NCBI GenBank assembly: GCA_038380435.1
Contig: JAWZYU010000010.1
Coordinates: 44,612,135 to 44,676,134, forward strand
Direction: 5' to 3'
Origin: Ryuthela nishihirai
Lineage: Eukaryota; Arthropoda; Arachnida; Araneae; Heptathelidae
Length of the DNA stretch: 64,000 nt
The translations under genes and the position numbers were made by a program. The number at the start of each line of letters is the position of its first letter. Position 1 is the first letter of the stretch. Below the pieces are notes generated by a model. The model was not told the origin of the DNA and did no database searches. It saw nothing but the letters and a program-made list of their open reading frames with translations. Below, in pieces: positions 21,150 to 32,080 of the stretch.

Positions 21150-21844
21150 TTAATAAGTGTTAGTTATTCTGAATCCATTGAGTTTACTTACCTGTAGGAG
21201 ACGTTGCCCACTGCCATTGCAGCTACCAATACCAAAAGGACCTATTACTCCTCCCCAAATGTCAGAGTCAGTACCAACTTTGGCATTGAAGTCACCAAGG
21301 ACAAGGGTAATATCTCCTTTCTTGACAGAATTCAAAATATCCTGAAGTTGCCCACAAACCTATCCTTCTCATTCTCATCGGCATCCTCAGTGGGAGTATA
21401 ACAGCAGATAACATTCAGGCCTTTAACGCTTGTCTGAAATTTTGATGTAGGAAACCTTTCATTAATGCACTCATATCCTAGAAAAGCATCACTAGCGTGT
21501 CTGCTAAGAAGCAGACCCACGCCTTGGTGATGCTTATTGTCGTTCCTCCCTGAAAAGTGAAATTTAAGATTATTTTTAAGAATCTGACCTTTATCTGTCC
21601 ATCTGGTCTCTTGCAAGACGAGAATATCTAAATTATAATGGTGGAATTCTTGTGTGAGGACATTAAGAGAAAAAGCTCTGTGTAGAGTCCTCACATTCCA
21701 ACTTCCTATGGAGAGAAAATGGTTAGTAGGATGTTTAAAGAAACTATGTTTATTGAGAGAAGGAATGCCGACAATATCAAACAGCCCCCTAATCGCAGAC
21801 ATGGGGCAAAGACCCGTTCCCCCACTACTAAAGGCTGAAGCCAT
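21150..21844 (-). pseudogene. RTE-like AP endonuclease, frameshifted
   Basis: Two frames (21844-21332 and 21335-21150) meet with a shift near 21335. Endonuclease motifs are in order: 'SIGSWNVRTLH' (N of the first motif), 'LVLQETRW' (catalytic E), 'GVGLLLSRHASDAF', 'VICCYTPTED' and 'LVLGDFNAKVG' (D and N). The histidine motif falls in the next frame as 'IGSDHYLV' (~21010). This nuclease nicks the target to prime reverse transcription. Copy 4 keeps the same region open. Confidence 0.8.
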
Positions 21845-22441
21845 CTACACTGGAAGACTTCCTCCAATGTAGTATTTACGATGCCAATAGAAGCAAAGAG
21901 TTCAGGTGCCTGCGATGACCTCTGCTCAGGATTATCCACCAGCTGATAAACATATCCTGTGAATCTATTCACTTTGGACTGTCAACCTACAAAGAAACAG
22001 AAAACACAGCAGAAGATTTTCCCTCCACAGAAGCCCACCAGTGCAGCAAAATCAGGATCCATAATCAATCTCAGAGCCATAATTCCATTTAGGTTGGTAT
22101 ATATGGTCAGCAACCAGGACCCTGTGTGGTTGACCAGTCCTCAGCAGGGTAGAAAAAAAAAAGAAAAGTAGCCCTAGTTGCCCAAATCAGTAGGCCACAC
22201 TAATCTGGCAGCCCTCCCCTTCGGTTCACTTCCACAAGAGAGTATCTCTTTTGAAAGGTACTAACGGTCTGCACCACGAGAAGGCGGGGTCGGACATTAG
22301 GTGCTAGGCCTGGCCGGTTCTATGCATCATCACAGGGGATTGGTGCATAGCTCTCCTTCCAATGACTACCTAGCTACCATTTACAGACCAAGTTACAATT
22401 TACAGACCATTTTACAGACCAAGCTGTGGTTAGTACTCTCA

Positions 22442-23260
22442 AAAAGTAGTCTGAGGAGGGAAAAACCACGAACCGCCGATAAGGTATGGGCCGACCACGG
22501 CTCATCGATCCTAGAAGTGAGCGAAGGCTATCACATACGGTACGAGCCGAAAGAAGACATTCCTTGGCGCAGATCGTCCGTAATTTTAATGCTGGTGACA
22601 GGAGTAATGTGTCACAACACATAGTACATCGAACCCTGCTGAAAATGAGGTTGCGTAGGCGCAGGCCGCCCCGAGTGCTCATGCTAACCTCGGTTCACCA
22701 TCGAAAGCGCCTACAATGGGCACATGAGTATCAAAACTTGTCTAGAATGATTGGAAAAAGGTCGTCCGGTTCGATGAATCTCATTTTCTGTTGCACTACG
22801 TGGACGGCCGCGTACGTGTGCGTCGTTTACTTGGGGAAGAGTTGACACCAGGATGTATTGTGGGACGAAAACAAGCCGTTGGAGGAAGTGTTTTGGAAGT
22901 GCCGGTGAATGAAATGCTTTGGGCAATGTTCTGCTGGGAAACCCTGGACAGGAAACTATAACGGCTACCACCTACCTAAACATCATTACAGACCTGGTAC
23001 ATCCTTTCATGGCAACGATATTCCCCTCTAGTAGTGCTTTCTTTCAGCAAGATAATGCGCCATCCCACACTGTCTGGATTCTTCGAGAAATTTCGCAGAA
23101 CATGAGGAAGACTTCCAGGTATTGCCCTGGCCTCCAAATTCCCCAGACATCAATCCAATCGAGTATCTGTGTTTATGTTGGAATAGCATATCCGATCTGC
23201 GGCGGCTCAACCACGTAACTTACAAGAGTTAATTTGCTGGTATTGGTACCAGATACCACA
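22442..23260 (+). pseudogene. Tc1 transposase, right part of copy B
   Basis: The continuation of the transposase begun at 18684. 'VHHRKRLQWAHEYQN' (~22695-22740), 'TYLNIITDLVHPFMATIF' and 'SSAFFQQDNAPSH' with the second aspartate (~23028-23066) are visible. The NPIE segment is out of frame because 107 rather than 108 bases separate it from that aspartate. Frameshifts plus the LINE make it inactive. Confidence 0.75.
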
Positions 23261-23389
23261 AGACACCTTTAGAAATCTTGTAGCGTCTATGCCTGGCCGG
23301 GCAAGATCTATTTTGGCGTCACATAGAGGACCAATATCATCTTAGGCAAGTGGTCATAATGTTTTGACTCTTCGGTGTGTGTATGTATG

Positions 23390-23997
23390 CAAAGAAATTG
23401 GGGGAGCACCATTTTGTATGATCCCCTACGACCTTGAATTCTGTATTATGGCAACGCCCCAAGCACTCTATCTTCAAACAAAATACAAGTTGATCGTTTC
23501 TTTTTTTTTTTTTTTCAAAATGTGTCTACAGTCCAGGAAATCGAATTTTTACTCTACTGGGTCTTTTTAGGTTACAGATAGGTCAAAGACGACACCTCTG
23601 AAAATGGTGGAAAAATGAGAGAAAACTGTACTTCAATATTTTTTTTAAAAAGACCATAACTACTAGTTGCTATTTGATTTTAATGCCACATTGAAACGTT
23701 TTGATAATTACCTTTTTATGAGTATTTATTCGCTCCCATAAGAGCTCCATCACATTTATCTAAGGCGAAATATATCAAAGAAGATGACTATCAGTATTAT
23801 TATTGTCAAACTGGGCATTATTTGTATTTCAGTGATTAATCAAGAGAAAAACATGCATCTGCAGCTCTTACTATTGAACAAGAAACAACAAACACAGAAT
23901 TAATTACCTTTTCCGGATTTCATACACAGTTCTTCTTTCGAAGAATAAATGTACATACCTAGAAATAGATTGGCATATTTATTAATAATTGCTTTTA
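23390..23997. other. No gene seen
   Basis: AT-rich DNA with a T run at 23501-23515. No repeat family or coding signal was recognised. Confidence 0.45.
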
Positions 23998-24578
23998 CAA
24001 GGTATCGGGAAACCAGATTAAGACGCAACCCATGTTATTAAAATGTAATTAAAGTTTGAAATTGGCTGTTAAAATTCGCGACAAAGTTAATTTCTGAACA
24101 GTGGCAACACTGTTAAAACATAAAACTGCCCAATCATCAGAATGATCCTTCAAGAATTTATTCAGCAGTTGAATGATGAAGAAAACGATGTTAAATTATT
24201 TTGAACAAGATTGATTAACTGTTCACATAGCTGAGACATCGAGTTATTTGTATAAATATTTTCATAACAGACTGATCTCTAAAGGACTAAGGCAGCCTAA
24301 ATTCCTGATTTGACTCCTTGTGATTTTTGTTTATGGAGATTCTTTCAGGAAACTGTCTACAATACTAACCCTAGAATCATTGAAAACTTAAAAAATCTAC
24401 AGCACGAATGCTATTCAGAAAATTTCATCTTGAGTTTTGAGAAACGCATCTTCTAACCTAGTAGAAAGAAATCAGAAATATTTGGTTGCAAATGGGTAAC
24501 TATGCTATAATTTGCTACTTTGTTAACCAGTAATACTGTATAGATTAACTCGGGTTACGTCTTGGTCTGATCATCCTG
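23998..24578 (+). mobile_element. Mariner-type element, internally deleted
   Basis: The left end 'caaggtatcgggaaacc', followed by 'agacgcaaccc', and the right end, inverted as 'caggatgatcagacc' then 'aagacgtaacccg', form imperfect ~30-bp terminal repeats. TA lies outside each (23996-23997, 24579-24580). The ends resemble the terminus at 52603, so the two are related. Only the C-terminal part of a transposase is inside. Confidence 0.65.
24290..24520 (+). pseudogene. Mariner-type transposase, C-terminal fragment
   Basis: One frame reads 'IPDLTPCDFCLW', then 'FFQETVYNTNPRIIENLKNL' and 'HECYSENF' (24298-24423). In mariner-like enzymes 'PDLTPCDFFLWG' carries the third catalytic residue, an aspartate (DD(x)D type). 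A stop follows at the 'ISS' region and the N-terminal two thirds are missing. Confidence 0.65.
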
Positions 24579-24580
24579 TA

Positions 24581-25330
24581 GTAAACATAATAATAAAGTA
24601 TATAGATATATACAAATATAATTAAAAAAAGATTAAATTATATCATTTAATTTTCAATGTTCTACTTTATTATATAAATTTGCTTAATAAAAGATATGAA
24701 TGGACAAAGAGGAAATTGTAGTCTTATGTAGAAATAATTTTGAAACTGAAAATTTATAATGAACATACGAAAACCGAAAATGTGCTTAAAGATATCATCA
24801 ATTACAAAATTTAAACTTTTTATAAACAAATCTTTGATGTTCCGTTCAGAATATGTTGAGAGAAACTTAGTAGATAAAAAATTAGACATATTTCAGTAAG
24901 CCTGTCACATGATATCGATCAATAAATAATTAATTCATTAATACAGAGTTTCAGATTTTGTATGCACACTGAATGTGTTCTAGAAACTGTAAAAAAGGAA
25001 AAATGGAAGCGACAAATGTCTCGGTGCCATGCACAGCAACCGCAATAAAAATCATCTAGTCCTAAATCAGAAACCAATAGAGATATTAGAAAACGGTTCT
25101 CAGTATCAAACATTTCGCTGTCTTACATTTCTTATCAAATATGAGATTTAGCAGCAGAAAAAAAAATCGTGTTCCATCTGTATATATGTTTCGATATCCG
25201 AATCCGTATGTATTTTTTTCTTTCGCCATCAATTTTATTGAACGTTGCCAGTTGATTGGTTAGTCGACAAAATGGCCTCAACGCCGATATTTGAATAACA
25301 GAGTATAAGTATGTGCATCAGGAATAAAAT
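24581..25330. other. No gene seen
   Basis: Minus-strand frames of 75 and 64 codons (24662-24889, 24919-25113) have low-complexity, A/T-driven composition and no recognisable domain. Confidence 0.4.
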
Positions 25331-25570
25331 ATTTCAGTAAAAAGGTAGGATATTGGGAAAAAGATATGCTATTTGCAAAAAAATTTGAATACTTGCGAAA
25401 AAAACATGATATTGGGGGGAAAAAAGCCTATTGCATAATTGTGTTCATAAAAGGGCAGGATATTTGCAAAAAAATGCATTTTCAAAAAGGATTATGCCAT
25501 TTTCATAAAAGCACAAAGTATTCGTAAAAAGAATAGCTATTTTCGTTTTTATATAAAAGAGTACATTGAG
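25331..25570. repeat. Degenerate short tandem repeat
   Basis: The unit '(gg)atatt(t)gcaaaaaaa' or 'ttcataaaag' recurs about nine times at ~22-30-base spacing (near 25345, 25368, 25390, 25413, 25457, 25475 and on to 25555). Units are strongly diverged. Confidence 0.5.
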
Positions 25571-25584
25571 TTCATAAAATTGCT

Positions 25585-25815
25585 CTGAATGTCACTTTTA
25601 TGCATTCAATGGGCTAAATGGCCAGATTACAAGGACGAGAGAAGGCTTGTTAAGGGAACCTACTGGGTAAGTGTTAGGATACAGATGGAAGCCTTTAGTC
25701 AAAGCCATCAGGCATGTTCTCTAATTTTCACAGGGTATAGCTCTCCTGCACTCGAGGCGACAGCTTAACGTTTCATCAGATAGGCGGGAATCTTTCGAAG
25801 CCAATCGGAAAAGAA
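25585..25815 (-). mobile_element. SINE-A fragment lacking the tRNA head
   Basis: Begins in the tail region ('aatgggctaaatggccaga' at ~25608) and keeps body landmarks ('cagcttaacgtttcatcag', 'ccaatcgg'). The copy stops before the head, i.e. it is 5'-truncated in sense orientation, as incomplete reverse transcription would leave it. Confidence 0.7.
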
Positions 25816-26807
25816 GTGAGTATATGCATAAATTAGCAAACTTGCACGAGATTTGTTGGTTCCCAATCCACTAGTTCTGACTTTGATTTAGTAACATTTC
25901 AAAAAATTCAATTTTTTAAGTTGTAACAGCATTTGACTATGATGACTTTTTCCGAGCCATCAGCTACGTTGTTACTCTCTGATTTTAAACGAAAGAAGGT
26001 AAACGAAATTGACAAACAATAACAAGATTTTTACACTTATAAAAAAGAAACTGTAAGGGAAAGGAAAAACAGAAAGCCAAAAAAGAAAAACTCCTTTTGC
26101 TCAGGGCTACTTTTGCAGAGTCAGGCTGCAGTTCGTTCGGAGAAAACTCCCTCTTTTAGTAGAAAACTCTTTCGTTTGTACTTGGGCATCATTTCTAACT
26201 TCAAAAGGCCATTACTTTCGGGATGTCCAAGTTTGCTTTCTTTCAACCACTTCCTCCTTTTCTGGTGCAGTCCACGTTTCCGGAATGTTTGTGGCAGGCT
26301 CCCTCGAGCAAGGAAGTCAGAGATCAGCGAGGAAAAAGAAGAATCTCGAAAAAAAAATTCGGGTTGAAATTTTTTCTCTCAGTTTGTTGCTCGTGTCCAC
26401 GAACTGAGACGATCAGTTCTCGTGAATGCTTGCGTGGAACTGCGCACTCGAGTTGCTTTGCTTTTCTCAAAGAACTAAGAGAGCATTTGTTGTTTTCAAA
26501 TAAGGAAAAGATCGTTCCGCACGGACAGGTAGCACGCTTTGGAACTGTCATGTGTGAGACCGTTTTTGTCCTTTGTAACAGTAAAAGAAAAAAAAACTGT
26601 TTTGCATAGTGGCTTTTGCCGTTTTTGTTGTAAAAGAGAAGACGGTTCTGCTTGTTTACAAAAGCAAAAGTAGCGTAAAAAATTTACTTTGTTTCAACGA
26701 ATTAGATCAGTAAAAAGAATTTAACTTGTTTCGAAGTACATAGTTTCTTGAAATATTTTTTGTTTGCTACTGTTAATCACAAAACAATAGCGTATTTAAC
26801 GAGTTAA
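25816..26807. other. No gene recognised; G+C-richer open stretch at 26113-26609
   Basis: Overlapping plus-strand frames of 84 and 128 codons lie in DNA with higher G+C than the surroundings. The longer (26223-26609) is rich in F, S, K and R, with a cysteine-rich middle ('SVCCSCP'). It has no recognisable domain and the minus strand is also open for 75 codons. It could be an untranslated first exon or a chance frame; I assign no function. Confidence 0.25.
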
Positions 26808-26968
26808 AAAGTTCGCTTCTGAGTACCATTTTGTGCACACAATGGGCTAATTGGCCAAGCCACAAGGAACCTCAAGTGCTCAGAGAAGGTTTGGGGGAAG
26901 CGAACCTGACTGCTGTTAGAATACGACCTCCAGTCAAGGCCATCCTCTCTGTTCTTTAATGAGGGAAA
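26808..26968 (-). mobile_element. SINE-A tail fragment
   Basis: 'cacacaatgggctaattggcc' at ~26835-26855, then 'ctcagagaaggtttggggg' and 'caaggccatcc'; about 160 bp of the 3' half survive. Confidence 0.65.
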
Positions 26969-26999
26969 AACACTTCCCCAAAAATAATCAGAATTGAAT

Positions 27000-27510
27000 A
27001 ATGGTTAATAATTTTAATTACCAAACGCTGATTAAGACGTTCAATTAAATTGTTGTCATAATTTAAACAATTATTTATTTAAATTTTTTTCAATCATTTT
27101 TTACAATGTTAAGCATAACTGTAAATTTAAATTAAGACTGAATCTTAATTTGCCCGAAGCCGTCTGTGCTTTTACAAACATGGACTATGGGGACCAGCTC
27201 TCAGCTCTATTATGTAATCTCTCACAACGATGACATTAATGTAAAAACCGATGTAGGAACTGATTAGGTGGATAGGAACAATAATATAAAAATCTAGATG
27301 CTTAAATAAAGGAAACTACTTCTCATTTAGACATAACTGCAATGGTAGTCTGACAGGAACACATCAATGTAATAACGCCATAGAGAAAGCCTGTGATAAA
27401 ATCAAGACCTTAGCAAAAGGACAGCTTACATCGCAATAAAACATACATGCTTTTCTGGGGCTTAAGAACAGATACCTCTTCTCTAACCAAGCACCGCTAA
27501 CCTTTCTGTC
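27000..27510. other. No gene seen
   Basis: AT-rich spacer between SINE fragments; nothing supported. Confidence 0.4.
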
Positions 27511-27513
27511 ATT

Positions 27514-27819
27514 GAGGTTGGATTGTTTTATCTCTGAGCGGCCCTTTTTTTGCACATAATCGGCTAAATGGCCAGGTCAGAAGAATATAAAGTTAAGGAA
27601 GAGAAGTATGGTAAAGGAGACCTAATGGACAGCTGCTAGGAGGCAAATGGAAGTCTCACGTCAAGGCCATCCAGCATGTTCTTAAATGCACAGAGTATGG
27701 TTCTTCTCTGCCATGGTTTAATCCTATCCGATGGATAGCGGCCTTTCCATACCCATCGATGTACCCCCTTCCCAAAGGCATGGCGAGGGTTAGAGGAGAT
27801 AAATCTCAAACCTGGAACA
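27514..27819 (-). mobile_element. SINE-A copy without head
   Basis: The tail 'ggttggattgttttatctctg' is followed by the full body up to 'agataaatctcaaacctgg'. The tRNA head is cut off exactly where the next SINE-A copy begins at 27820, giving a head-to-tail pair in one orientation. Confidence 0.75.
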
Positions 27820-28180
27820 TTTGGGTTGCTTTACCTGTTAGCGACACTTTTTTTGGCACACTGTAGGTTAAATGGCCAGGTTACAAGGACCGCGAAGGCT
27901 CAGAGAAGGTTGGGCGAAAGGGACCCACAGGACAGCTGTTAGAAGACAGATAGTAGCCTCCCTTTAAGGCCATACAGCGTGATTTTAGCGTGCACAGGCT
28001 ATCCTTTAAGTCTCATCCAAAGCACAGGGGACTTTGCAATCCCATCGGTGTCCCCTACTGACCGAGGATAAAGGCTAGGAATTTTGCGGAGAAAAATCTC
28101 AACGCTCGCACAGCTGGGACTCGAACCTGTGAACTATAGATTACAACCTGGAGTGCTACCAATTGAGCCACCCCCTCCCC
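27820..28180 (-). mobile_element. SINE-A copy, nearly full length
   Basis: The tail 'tttgggttgctttacc' at 27822, the whole body, and a tRNA head at ~28100-28175 ('ggactcgaacctg', 'gctaccaattgagccacccc'). It directly abuts the truncated copy to its left. Confidence 0.8.
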
Positions 28181-28185
28181 GAAAC

Positions 28186-28500
28186 ATTTGAACTCAAACT
28201 GAAAACTTCATGTTACCAGCCTGTTTCGGTACCGAGTCACCCCACCCCTGATCGTTAAGGAATTTTGTGTAGATTATTCATTGGCTTTCCTATAGCTCGC
28301 CCTGTTGTTTTTGGTCTTTTATGTTGCAACGATAGGACTTAGACCATCGTCGAACCGAAACACTTTTTTTTTCTCTGAAGTTAATTAAAATTGAACAGTC
28401 AATTATCATTTTCATTATCTTTCTTTTTGACATATATATATATAAAGATACATTTTATATTTATTATTTTTGGTTTTTCAGTAAAACAACCCAAATTCTT
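28186..28500. other. No gene seen
   Basis: Short spacer with a (ta) run at 28434-28443. The stretch 'ctcaaactgaaaactt..gttaccagcctg..gtaccgagtcacccc' at 28190-28245 may be the remains of one more SINE-A head. Confidence 0.35.
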
Positions 28501-28503
28501 GCA

Positions 28504-28886
28504 AAGGATTTGGGTTGTTTTATCTCTGAGCGGCACTTTTTTTTGCACATAGTGGGCTAAATGGCCAGGTTACAAGTACCCCAAGGGCTCAGAGAAGATT
28601 TGGGGGAAGGGAGACCAACTGGTCAGCTGTTGGGGGACATACAGTAGCATTCCCCCGTCAAGGTTATGAAGCGTGTTCTTTAACGTGCACAGTGTATGGC
28701 TCTCCCGCACATCATCTTAATCCCATTCGACGGACGGGGCCTTTCCAAGCTCATCGGTATCTTCTACTGACCGAAGGGAGGGCGGGGAGTTTTGCGGATA
28801 TAAATCTCAAAGCTGGCCCAGCGGGATTCTAACCTGCGAACAGCAGATTACGAGCATGGTGCGCTACCGACTGAGCCCACCCTATT
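28504..28886 (-). mobile_element. SINE-A copy, full length
   Basis: 'gatttgggttgttttatctc' marks the tail, and 'gtgcgctaccgactgagccc' the head near 28859-28879. All body landmarks are present. The 12 bases before the tail ('ttgcaaaggatt') show no clear repeat on the other side. Confidence 0.8.
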
Positions 28887-29002
28887 TTGTAGGGAAATTT
28901 GTCACTAAAATACATCTTTCGCTATGTTTCTCTTCAGGTCATAAAGTCTCAAATGACATAATTTTTTTACTTGCAGTGAAAAGAAATGGATTGGATTTTT
29001 AT

Positions 29003-29245
29003 AGTCTACGACACTCCCCACGTCACAAGCTTTTGTTTGGTACGTAACTTATTACGATCGGCCATCGGTTTGGGAAGATATATTAGAACAATCGTTTACA
29101 TATTTCTGTTTTTTTTTTTTTTTGAGAGAAAGGAAGCTGTAGATGTTTATCGCCTGTTATAATCCCCATATCTTAAGCTTTGATTTGACATATAACTCAT
29201 TACGGTGAATCATCGGGTTAGGAAGATTAGTGTAAACAACTGTTT
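29003..29245. repeat. ~145-bp tandem repeat, two units
   Basis: 'cacgtcacaagcttttgtttg' (29018-) and 'catatcttaagctttgatttg' (29168-) begin two similar units that continue 'taact(t/c)attacg(atc/gtg)' and 'gggaagat'. The same unit occurs at 33910-34010, with a partial start at 34045, so this is a dispersed satellite-like family. Confidence 0.5.
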
Positions 29246-29249
29246 TGAG

Positions 29250-30039
29250 AAATCCACAAACTGGCAAATGAGAAGTAAAATCTAATAGGAAGATCAGGAA
29301 AAAGGGAAACTCAACAGAATCACCAACCTGTGTTTCGCTTTGCCGATTATATGAAAGCAGCATTTACATTATTTCTATGAATTTAAAATTGACTTAAACC
29401 ATTTCAACAAAATATTGTTTCACGAATCAAGTAGTTAATGCATTTAGTATTTCATCACATTAAATTAATGGCTAGTCTGGTTATTTTCATGGACTGGTGA
29501 CATCGCAAGAATTATTCCAGTCCTTTATTTTGCGTTGGATGATTTATTACATAAATAAAAAAGAAAAAGAAATGAGCAGCTATAAACAAAAAAAAAATGA
29601 AGAGGAGTGAAGGATAACAAGATTCCTTTTCCGTTTTTCGATTCCTCCCAAGCACGTTTTCATGAATCCGGAAAGTCGTGATGGATGCGAAACATATGTT
29701 TCCGTACAATTTTTTGCTTTTTCAGATTTTTTCCTTTTGTTTGCGCAAAGTCATTACTATTTGCGAAGCCAGAAAGCACGTTGATGGAATTTCTCTACAA
29801 AGCCAGTTTCTTTTAATTCCAAGTGAAGAATTTCTTTTGTTTGCATCCTTTCTACTGTAAAAAAGAAAACTTCAGAAACTTCGTCTTCAAAACTTCTTCT
29901 TAAGAGACAAACAGCAGAAGGATAGATGCAAAAATTTAAGAATAAGATTATTGATTACCGTGAAAAAGAAGGAACTCCAACCAATCTAGGGGTATATTGA
30001 AAGCATAACTCCATTTGGAAAATTGTTTCAATCATAGGA
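29250..30039. other. No gene recognised
   Basis: Frames of 60-68 codons on both strands are compositionally biased and unrecognised. Confidence 0.4.
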
Positions 30040-30206
30040 TTTTTTTTTGGTTATTGTTTTACTCCTCAGAGATACTTTTTTTTGCGCACAATGAACTAAA
30101 TGGTAAGGTTACACAAAGATATCTGAGTCTTGGAAAATTTTGGGGATGGTAATACACTTAAGAGCTGTTAGAAGTCAGAAAAGGTCCGTCAAGACCAGTT
30201 AGAGCA
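30040..30206 (-). mobile_element. SINE-A tail fragment, decayed
   Basis: 'cgcacaatgaactaaatgg' (~30088) and 'aagagctgttagaagtcag' identify the 3' half of SINE-A; the rest is gone. Confidence 0.55.
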
Positions 30207-31299
30207 GGGGCACCAAAACTGAAATAATATTAAGGGACAAATCAGTTACTTTTCAATATATGGGGGGGGGCGATATTATTAACAATAATAAGCAAAACAT
30301 AATTGCATGCATCTCGCGATTTACTCTGCAGATGGGCTCCAAAATCACCGTGTAAATCGAAACCATACAACTCAGGACTAACAACTTATGGAAAAAGGCT
30401 CTAAAAAGTTCTTCTTATTAATAAAATGTATATGAAAATTTTATTCAGGCATATTTTTCTCAAATTTCCATTCAGCAGTAACAACAAACATTAACGAAGG
30501 ATTTTTACGAACTGAATATAATTTAGAAATTAAACATTTTCGTCAATACACGATATTTCATTTTGTAAAAATAGTATTTATATGATATGAAACAATGCGC
30601 TTAGGAATCAGTTGTATTCATGGGGATCCGTAGGATGCGAAAGGAGCAAAAGGAGCCATCCCCCCTACATTTCTGTAAATGTGATTTTGTTCACACTCAT
30701 TATCTAAAATATAGCAATGGAGGTCTTTCAAATATTCTTTCCTCCTCTCCCCCTGTGGAGCAATTTCTGCGCACACCCTTGGCTATATTTAGCTTACAGT
30801 ATGTAGTCTACAAAGTTAAACTTTCCACTAAAAATGAGATAAAACACATTTCTATTAACTTGAAAGAATTCAGTTAGAGAAATCAGATTTCGCTATTGAG
30901 CCAAAACAAGTTTTATTTCATTAAGATGTTGGGAGACAGATTGCCTTACAATGGTGGGAATACAGTTTTTAAAAAATAATATAAATATAACTTGCTACAG
31001 ATGACCATTTTATTAATATTATAATTTATTATTATGTATTCTTGAAAAAATATATACATCAATTGAAACCATTTAATACTTACTATACTTATATTGTTGT
31101 TTCGCTATTTAAATGTTACCATCTTTTAATACATAAACATAAACCTCAATTTCATCTGTAGTGGCTCATCTTCGGCTGAACGAGAACATATTCTATATAT
31201 TTGCGTAATATCATCGCAGTCGCCAAATTATTAAGCCACACTTTGCTACCATGGTTATATAGAACGTAATGCTTGTGGATGGCACAAAATGATTTCCAA
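30207..31299. other. No gene recognised
   Basis: A G-run at 30262-30270 follows 'caggggcaccaaaac' (30212), which looks like a hAT end without a partner. An 85-codon frame at 30620-30877 is not recognised. Confidence 0.35.
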
Positions 31300-31460
31300 A
31301 AGTGCGAATTGTAATATTTCATCAATATCTATCAAACCCAAAAATATTTTTTGATTTACCTCTGAAAACAAATAAGTTTGATGTCTACAGACGAACAGAA
31401 GACAAAATTTAGCTCGGTTTTTTTCCTGAAAACGAGCTAAAAATAAAGAATCAATTTTAG
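31300..31460 (+). repeat. Dispersed repeat R2, copy 1
   Basis: The motif order 'agtgcgaattgtaatattt', 'gatgtctacagacgaacaga', 'aaaacgagctaaaaataaa' recurs at 34620-34790 and 51055-51215. No termini, coding capacity or class could be assigned. Confidence 0.5.
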
Positions 31461-31847
31461 CAGCTGCAAAGTTAGCTGTTCCACTGCAGGCAACAAAATC
31501 AACTAAGGCCTATTATGATTTAAATGGAGAGACTTCTAAATAATTTAATTGATGATTCCGTTTTCAATAATATTCAACAGAAGGTCCGTCCATATGAAGA
31601 AGCAACCTCTATGAAGATCTGAAAAAAGCTCAACCTGAAAACTCTGTAGAACCATTTACCGCTTGTAAGGGGTGGTTCGAGAGATTGAAATGTACTCTAA
31701 CCTCCACTATATATATGTATCTATCCTGGCAGAAGCAGCAAATACAGATCAGGAAAGAGGCCAAAAGTTTAAAAAAAGGAACGTTAAGAAATAATGTTAC
31801 TATCGAAACAGCCAATCGCAATGACAGGAACTTACCGAATTAACACG
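31461..31847. other. No gene seen
   Basis: Spacer between repeat R2 and the palindromic MITE; nothing is supported. Confidence 0.4.
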
Positions 31848-31849
31848 TA

Positions 31850-32078
31850 CAGTCGCTCAAAAAATATGAGAACACAATGGTTGATTACAGAATTCAGAAA
31901 AAATATCTGGCTATGATTTTTTTGGAAATTAGTGATGTGGCAACCTTCGTGTAATACGAGTTGTAATACGTTGTAACACGAAGGTTGCCAGATTACTAAT
32001 TTCTAAAAAAATCGTTGCCAGATATTTTTTCTGAATTCTGTAATCAACCATAGTGTTCGGATATTTTTTGAGCGACTG
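31850..32078. mobile_element. Palindromic TA-MITE 'cagtcgctcaaa', copy 1
   Basis: Inverted arms of ~100 bp start 'cagtcgctcaaaaaatat' at 31850 and end as the complement at 32078, with TA at 31848-31849 and 32079-32080. The arms carry 'ttgattacagaattcag' and 'caaccttcgtgt'. The centre (about 31950-31978) is a short unpaired 'taatacgagttgtaatacgt'. The TA target and foldback design fit a non-autonomous Tc1/mariner-type element. Further copies lie at 56.5 and 60.0 kb. Confidence 0.8.
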
Positions 32079-32080
32079 TA

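Larger units (their letters stand above)
18804..22431 (-). mobile_element. RTE-like LINE copy 1, near full length, 10-bp TSD
   Basis: A non-LTR retrotransposon on the minus strand with a 5' leader (~22431-21850), AP endonuclease, reverse transcriptase and a C-terminal domain; there is no RNase H. The 3' end is a run of GAT repeats (read as 'atcatcatcatcatcc' from 18804), typical of RTE elements with short microsatellite tails. Target duplications 'agccgtggtt' (18794-18803) and 'agctgtggtt' (22432-22441) differ at one base. The 3628-bp length is near the family's usual 3.3-3.6 kb. Frames are broken in several places. Confidence 0.85.
18531..23387 (+). mobile_element. Tc1 family element, copy B, interrupted by a LINE
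   Basis: The left inverted terminus 'tacaccgaagagccaaaa' begins at ~18532, and the right terminus 'gttttgactcttcggtg' lies at ~23361-23378. Internal DNA is the same family as copy A (start codon region 'atgggaaaggcagcggac' at 18684). The element is broken at 18803/22432 by a complete RTE-like LINE in minus orientation, leaving ~270 bp on the left and ~950 bp on the right. Removing the LINE restores a ~1.2-kb Tc1. The transposase is frameshifted even ignoring the insertion. Confidence 0.8.

Noticed and set aside
24662..24889. 75-codon minus-strand frame as an odorant-receptor-like or membrane exon
   Set aside because: F/I/K-rich composition is what AT-rich random DNA gives; no conserved residues could be pointed to.
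26113..26609. 84- and 128-codon overlapping frames as a new gene
   Set aside because: No recognisable domain, all strands partly open, composition explained by a locally G+C-richer patch, and no start context or splice sites that settle a frame.
30212..30660. hAT element starting 'caggggcaccaaaac'
   Set aside because: No matching right terminus or 8-bp duplication was found.
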